The position numbers were made by a program, and so were the translations under genes. Positions 1-4,800 of a stretch of 5,606 bases of DNA are shown here, piece by piece. The stretch spans positions 1-5,606 of the forward strand of contig CALXXB010000072.1 in the NCBI GenBank assembly GCA_944392525.1. Direction: 5' to 3'. Source of the stretch: an uncultured Clostridia bacterium (lineage in GTDB: Bacteria > Bacillota_A > Clostridia > TANB77 > CAG-508). Position 1 is the first letter of the stretch; every line of letters starts with the position of its first letter. The notes under the pieces were generated by a model. That model saw only the letters and a program-made list of their open reading frames with translations, had not been told where the DNA came from and ran no database searches.

Positions 1-87
1 TTTGATATAGAAATCCCAGACGCTGATGCAGAAAAAGTTGTAACAGTAGGAGACGTAGTTGACTACATAAAAGAAAACGTAAAATAA
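1..87 (+). CDS. acpP: Acyl carrier protein, C-terminal end (5' partial)
   Basis: The forward frame from base 1 reads 28 residues and a TAA stop at 85-87. The peptide begins FDIEIPDADAEKVVTVGDVV and ends in DYIKENVK. This matches the end of helix II and all of helices III-IV of bacterial acyl carrier proteins, where an F-x-I-E-I-P-D-x-D-A-E-K segment is followed by T-V-G-D-x-V-x-Y-I. ACP carries growing fatty acyl chains on a phosphopantetheine arm in the cytoplasm. The modified DSL serine lies upstream of the window and cannot be checked. The gene ends 27 bp before a strong terminator, so it is the last gene of its transcript. A specialised ACP from a secondary pathway cannot be excluded, but the sequence looks like the housekeeping fatty acid synthesis type. 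Confidence 0.88.
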   Translation, partial: FDIEIPDADAEKVVTVGDVVDYIKENVK

Positions 88-114
88 ACTAAATATTGAT
101 AGTTAAGAATTTTG

Positions 115-149
115 GTTGTTACTAAGGTAGTAACAACTTTTTTCTTTTT
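115..149 (+). terminator. Intrinsic terminator after the acyl carrier protein gene
   Basis: A perfect 10-bp stem (GTTGTTACTA at 115-124 with TAGTAACAAC at 128-137) closes a 3-nt loop, AGG. It is followed at once by TTTTTTCTTTTT. The U-rich tail lies on the forward side only, so it acts on transcription leaving the acyl carrier protein gene. Confidence 0.92.
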
Positions 150-183
150 ATTTATTTTCAAATAGAAAAGTCAAGAAAAAAAT

Positions 184-213
184 AAAGACCTATGAATTAA
201 GACATAGGTTTTT
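184..213 (-). terminator. Intrinsic terminator of the carboxypeptidase gene, probably bidirectional
   Basis: ACCTATG (188-194) pairs with CATAGGT (203-209) around the 8-nt loop 195-202. On the reverse strand the hairpin starts two bases past the TAA stop of the carboxypeptidase gene and is followed by CTTTATTTTTTT, a good U-rich tail. On the forward strand it is followed by TTTTATTTTAT and the stem can be extended by A-U and G-U pairs. It could therefore also catch read-through from the acyl carrier protein gene. Confidence 0.85.
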
Positions 214-1420
214 ATTTTATATTCGAAGGAACACCATTTAAAATATTAGAAAAATCTTTTAAGAAATCTTTTAAATAGTTAAGTGTGTTTTTCTTATAAA
301 TATTTTGATTTGCAATGACATTTCCTTCTATTATACATTCATTAGTTGTATACAGCTTAAATGTGCCTATATTTGTATTTTTATAAATTGGTGCATATAA
401 GTAATTACTAATTTCAAAATCTACTTTTAAAGAGGATATTTCAGCTTTTTTTATTGGAATGATTGGCGTAGATATCGTAGAGATAGTAATGTCTAATTCT
501 GAAGAAATTCCTTTCTCAATATAAAAATAATTTTGATGTTCTTCTTTCCATATATTAAATTTCGTATTAATTAAATCTTCTATATTAACATATTCGAAGT
601 TTTCAAAAGCATAATTTATTAGTTTGGTGCTATCAGAAGATCTAAAGTTTTTTGTATCACAACCTAGGACGACACAAATAACGTCCATATCACCTCTTTT
701 ACAGCTAGTTACTAAACAACGATTGGCTCCATTAGTAAATCCTGTTTTTACTCCATATACACCATTTAAACTACCTAATAATTCATTAGTATTAGTAAGA
801 GACTTTGGATAGCCGTTTATTGTGATTGTATAATGCTTGGTTCCTACTATATTTAAAAAAATGGAATTATTTAAAGCATAATCAGTAAGTAAGGCAAGCT
901 CATATGCAGTCGTATAATGATTGTCAGAATCTAAACCATGAGGAGTTTCAAAATGAGTATTGTTTAAACCTAAGTCTTTTGCCTTTTCATTCATGAGATT
1001 AGCAAAATCTGTTATACTACCAGAACAAGTTTCAGCTAAAGCAACGGCAGCGTCATTTCCGGAAACTAAGAGTAATCCATATAATAAATCCCTAATAGTG
1101 ATTTTATCTTCTGCTTTTAATCCTAATCTAGAACCACCGGTTCCAGCAGCTTTTTTTGAGATTGTTACAGTTTGACTTAAATCACAATTTTCTAAGATAA
1201 TTGTCGCAGTCATAATTTTTGTGGTAGAAGCCATTTTTACTTTATTATATTCGTTTTTCCCAAATAAAATTTTTTGGCTAGTTCTATCTAAAACAACACA
1301 AGAACGTGCATTTAGATTGAGATTATTTTCTTCATTCGCAAAAGTTGGTGTAAAATTAAAAATAATAAAAAGAATAAAAAATAAAATAAAAAACTTTTTT
1401 GCTATATGTTTAACATACAT
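212..1420 (-). CDS. dacF: D-alanyl-D-alanine carboxypeptidase (PBP5/DacF family, peptidase S11)
   Basis: This complete 402-residue protein removes the terminal D-Ala from peptidoglycan pentapeptides outside the membrane, limiting cross-linking. Residues 1-29 form a signal peptide: Lys/His/Lys start, long Phe/Ile core, FTPTFA end. The S11 catalytic motifs are intact and correctly ordered: Ser65-Thr-Thr-Lys68 within MASTTKIMTA (Ser65 the acylated nucleophile), Ser120-Gly-Asn122 within LLVSGNDAAVALAE, and Lys225-Thr-Gly227 within GVKTGFTNGA. A beta-rich PBP5 C-terminal domain covers about 278-372. Residues 378-394 form a Lys/Phe/Leu-rich amphipathic segment that could dock on the membrane. The ATG at 1420-1418 is chosen because a GGTGAT ribosome binding site lies just upstream and the signal peptide follows directly. 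The gene is transcribed alone, convergent with the acyl carrier protein gene. The symbol is by family resemblance: DacA/DacB-type paralogues are close, and a sporulation role is not shown. Confidence 0.93.
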   Translation of the reverse strand: MYVKHIAKKFFILFFILFIIFNFTPTFANEENNLNLNARSCVVLDRTSQKILFGKNEYNKVKMASTTKIMTATIILENCDLSQTVTISKKAAGTGGSRLGLKAEDKITIRDLLYGLLLVSGNDAAVALAETCSGSITDFANLMNEKAKDLGLNNTHFETPHGLDSDNHYTTAYELALLTDYALNNSIFLNIVGTKHYTITINGYPKSLTNTNELLGSLNGVYGVKTGFTNGANRCLVTSCKRGDMDVICVVLGCDTKNFRSSDSTKLINYAFENFEYVNIEDLINTKFNIWKEEHQNYFYIEKGISSELDITISTISTPIIPIKKAEISSLKVDFEISNYLYAPIYKNTNIGTFKLYTTNECIIEGNVIANQNIYKKNTLNYLKDFLKDFSNILNGVPSNIK

Positions 1421-1423
1421 ATT

Positions 1424-1429
1424 ATCACC
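1424..1429 (-). promoter_or_regulatory. Ribosome binding site of the carboxypeptidase gene
   Basis: The reverse strand reads TGGTGATAAT then ATG, placing GGTGAT just ahead of the start. It is a partial Shine-Dalgarno match. It fixes the start at 1420, because no other in-frame start with a better site is seen and the signal peptide begins there. Confidence 0.65.
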
Positions 1430-1538
1430 ATTTAAAATATATGAATGAAAAATAAAAAATATGAGAAGTAATAAAAATACTTGAATTTTATAAAAACGTA
1501 CGGAAATTCAAAAATACGGATTAAATTCACATAAAATC

Positions 1539-1567
1539 TTGATTTTGGAACGAAAATGTAATATAAT
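1539..1567 (+). promoter_or_regulatory. Distal sigma-A-type promoter P1 of the adhesin gene
   Basis: TTGATT (1539-1544) and a perfect TATAAT (1562-1567) are separated by 17 bp, the optimal spacing for a housekeeping promoter. Transcription would start near 1574 and give a leader of about 170 nt that includes the hairpin at 1599-1629. A short dyad (AATTGT 1565-1570, ACAATT 1580-1585) overlaps the -10 box and start point and could be an operator. Confidence 0.7.
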
Positions 1568-1598
1568 TGTAATGTAGGGACAATTTTTTTATATAAAC

Positions 1599-1629
1599 CT
1601 CTAATCCTTATTTCCGTAAGGGATTAGAG
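1599..1629 (+). other. Stable hairpin in the adhesin leader RNA
   Basis: CTCTAATCC (1599-1607) pairs perfectly with GGATTAGAG (1621-1629). A further TTA/TAA pairing (1608-1610 with 1617-1619) leaves G1620 bulged and closes the loop TTTCCG (1611-1616). It lies between the two promoters, so only the P1 transcript carries it. The forward 3' side is A-rich (ACTGAAAAAAATAC), so it is not a standard intrinsic terminator for forward transcription. It could be an RNA-stabilising element, a protein-binding leader or part of an attenuator. No known riboswitch consensus was recognised. Confidence 0.65.
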
Positions 1630-1669
1630 ACTGAAAAAAATACAAAAAAATATTGAAAAAATTACCCTA

Positions 1670-1697
1670 TTGACTAATAAAAAAAAACTAGTAAAAT
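1670..1697 (+). promoter_or_regulatory. Proximal sigma-A-type promoter P2 of the adhesin gene
   Basis: TTGACT (1670-1675) matches the -35 consensus at five of six positions. TAAAAT (1692-1697) matches the -10 consensus at five of six. The spacer is 16 bp. The predicted start near 1704 leaves a short leader of about 40 nt ahead of the start codon. Confidence 0.68.
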
Positions 1698-1727
1698 AAT
1701 ATACAGTAGGACATTTATAAGTAGAAA

Positions 1728-1733
1728 AAGGAG
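1728..1733 (+). promoter_or_regulatory. Ribosome binding site of the adhesin gene
   Basis: A full AAGGAG Shine-Dalgarno sequence sits 9 nt before the ATG at 1743. It fixes the start of the long open frame, and the encoded N-terminus is a classical signal peptide. Confidence 0.88.
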
Positions 1734-1742
1734 AGAAAAATT

Positions 1743-1826
1743 ATGAACCGTAAAAGTCTATTATTAAGCGGAATAGTTCTAATAGTACTAATTTTAGTTA
1801 GTTTATTGCCAACAAATGTTATGGCA
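1743..1826 (+). other. Signal peptide of the adhesin
   Basis: The encoded N-terminus has a basic MNRK start, a hydrophobic core (residues 6-22, Leu/Ile/Val-rich) and a PTNVMA-A end. Cleavage is predicted after Ala28, with Ala29 as an alternative. No lipobox cysteine is present, so this is a Sec/signal peptidase I substrate rather than a lipoprotein. Confidence 0.85.
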
Positions 1827-4800
1827 GCACAAGCAACTACACCATTATATTTAGGAATTACTGAATTAAGAACAAACGATACTCCTAATATGGGATATGC
1901 AATAGGTGATCCAAATACAAATGGTACAGAAGGATATGGAGCAAAGCTTTGGAACATTCAAGAGCACACAGGACCAAATGATGGAGATCCTGTAAAGGCA
2001 GATGGAAATAAAAATATATATTGTGTAAAAGCAGGAGTAGGATTTAGTAATACACATAGAAGTGCAACATATAATATTTTTTATAATATGAAAACAGAAA
2101 GAGATACAATTGCTACTAATGTTCCTCCAATGGAAAGCGTTGTAAATGGAACTATCCAAACAAATAATGGAACAGTAAATACATATGATGCATTACTTGC
2201 TTTAGCTGATATGTTATATTTAATAGATGATGAAAATGATGAAGCTGAAAGAGAAGCATATTTAGAAGCCGCTAATATAACAACAGAGTGGTGGGATATG
2301 TTATTAACAAGAGATGATATAGCAGCAGTACAACAAGCAGCTATATGGTATTTTACAAACTATGATGATAAACCAGAAGGAAAATACGATAAAACAGATG
2401 ATACAGCTTGGTTAAATTACACATTAGATGGAAGTACTTATACAAGTTTATCAGATTATGGACAGGCTACAGATGAAGGATATCAAAGACAACAACAAGC
2501 TGAAATTTTATATAAATACTTAATAAAAACAGCAATAGCAAATGCTAGTAATTATTCAGGTTCAGAAACAACTTCTACAGAAGCACCAGCTAAGGTAAAT
2601 ACAACAACATTAACTTATGAAGAATCAAATGGAAGTTATATATTAGGACCAATTAATATAACAGAAAATTCTGAACTACCTTATACAATAGACTTTACAG
2701 TTAAAAATGGTGAAAGTGAAATAAATAATTATACATTATTAAATAGTAACAAACAACCAGTAGAAGAAGGAACAACTGTAAAAGATTTAGTTGGAAAAGA
2801 TTTTTATGTATCAGTAGATACTGATGATATAGAATCAATATCTATAGCAATTAGTATTAAATATAGTACTAATACACTTACATTATGGACATCAGCAAAT
2901 AATAATGAAGAACAACCAGTAATGATACCAGAGAAAAATGAAGAATCAGAAGATACAGAGTTAGAAGTAACACCAGAGGAAAAACCATTTGATTTAGCAT
3001 TAAGAAAATATATTACTCAAGTAAATGGTGTAGACGTAACAAATTCAAGAGTACCAAATATAGACGAATCTACATTACAAAATGGTACAACAGCAACATA
3101 TAATCATAGAAAAGATCCAGTTTTAGTAGAAACAGGAGATATGGTTACATATAATATTACTATTTATAATGAAGGAGAAAAAGATGGTCGTGCTACTAAA
3201 ATAGTTGACCAATTACCAACAGGATTAAGATTTAATAGGGTTATAAGTGGTAACTTTGAATTAGAATCATATGATGAAGATGGAGATAATAGATTAACAT
3301 TAGTAAGAACTGCAGGAAATGAGGACAATTTACCAGCATATACAGGAACTGGTGATCCTGCTTCAGAAACAATTACAATTGAATGTGAAGTTGTAGCACA
3401 AGCAGATGATACAGACACAACAATATTAACAAATGTTGCTTGGATTTCAGAAGAATATAATGCAGAAGATGATATAACAATTACAAACCAAGATGGAGCA
3501 GATAGAGATTCAGAACCAGAAATTACACCAGATGTCAATAAAGACAACATGGAAGATTATGATGGAAATGGAAATAAAGACGATTTAACAGATTCAGATT
3601 ATTATTATAAAGGTCAACAAGATGATGATGACTTTGAAAAATTAATTTTAATGCCAGAATCATTTGACTTAAAATTAATTAAAAGAATTACACAAGTAAA
3701 TGGACAAAATGTACCAGAAAGAATTGAAAGTGTAGATGTTAGTGACTTAAATACAGTAGGACCAGATGGAAACCTAATAACTACAGGAGATTACAACCTA
3801 AGTAAAGAGCCTGTTGCAGTTAAGAAAGGTGATATAGTAACATATACATTTAGAATATATAATGAAGGAACAATCGATGGATATGCTTCAGAAATAACAG
3901 AAGATATACCAGAAGGATTAGAATTCTTATGGTCTGAATTAGAAGGTGAGGATTTACAAAATGATCCAAACTTAACAGATGCAGAAAAAGAAGCAATTGA
4001 ATTTAACCAAAATTATTTATGGGGAAATTTCGTATATGATGACTCAGGCGAAAGAATAATTCAAATTTCTACAGATTACTTATCAAAAGAAAATGAAACA
4101 ACAGTTGATGGAAACTTAATTCCTGCATTTGGTTCAAATGATGGAACTAAAACAGAAGATGATATTCATTATTTAGAGGTATCTGTAAAATTAAGAGTTA
4201 TTTCAGATGATGTATCTGGAGAAGTAATAAGAAACGAAGCAGCTATAACAGAAGATTCAGATGAAGAAGGAAATCCAATAGATGATAGAGACTCTGATAC
4301 AGAAGAGTGGGTAAAATATGAAGATGATGAAGATTATGATAATATAATTTTACAATCATTTGACTTAGCATTAAGAAAATTTATAATTGCAGTAAGTAAT
4401 GATGAAGATATAGCAGATGATGAATATCTAACAAATGCAGATGGTTCATATACAAGAGCACCAGTAGTTGATACATCTTTACTTAATACAACAGATGCAG
4501 ACGGAAATATGATAACAACAGCAATTTATAATCACACTAAGGAACCTGTAATTGTACAACCAGATGATTATGTTGTATATATGTTAAGAGTATATAATGA
4601 AGGTGAAATGAATGGATATGCAGCAGAAATAAAAGATCATTTACCACCATACTTAGAATTTGTAGACAATGAATTTAATCAAGAATATGGATGGGAAGTA
4701 TCAGAAGATGGAAGAACAGTAACAACAAGATACTTAGAAGATAGTTTAATAAATGCAGCTGAGAAAAATGAAGAAGGAACATATGTATTATCATATGTTG

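Larger units (their letters stand above)
1421..1742. other. Divergent intergenic region with regulatory sites
   Basis: These 322 AT-rich bases separate the two divergent genes and contain no convincing coding sequence. Forward elements are two sigma-A-type promoters and a hairpin, listed separately. No strong promoter for the reverse-strand carboxypeptidase gene stands out. The best candidate is TTGAAT (1511-1506) with TAAAAT (1490-1485), but its 15-bp spacer is short. Two direct copies of TACGGA (1499-1504 and 1515-1520) lie near this point and could be a protein-binding site. Confidence 0.6.

Noticed and set aside
624..1448. Three small forward-strand open frames inside the carboxypeptidase gene (624-812, 960-1175, 1221-1448)
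   Set aside because: They lie antisense to a complete gene with all catalytic motifs, lack convincing ribosome binding sites and resemble no known family.
1421..1560. Sporulation sigma factor promoter for the carboxypeptidase gene, as for Bacillus dacF
   Set aside because: No clear sigma-F or sigma-G boxes could be identified on the reverse strand. The gene symbol rests on protein similarity only.
1591..1632. Leader hairpin as a rho-independent terminator
   Set aside because: The bases after the stem are A-rich on the forward strand, and on the reverse strand the tail is only GTTTATATAAA, too poor in U.
1574..1640. Riboswitch (c-di-GMP, preQ1, fluoride, guanidine types considered) in the adhesin leader
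   Set aside because: Only one hairpin is visible and none of the conserved bases of these classes could be found. It is described as an unassigned hairpin instead.
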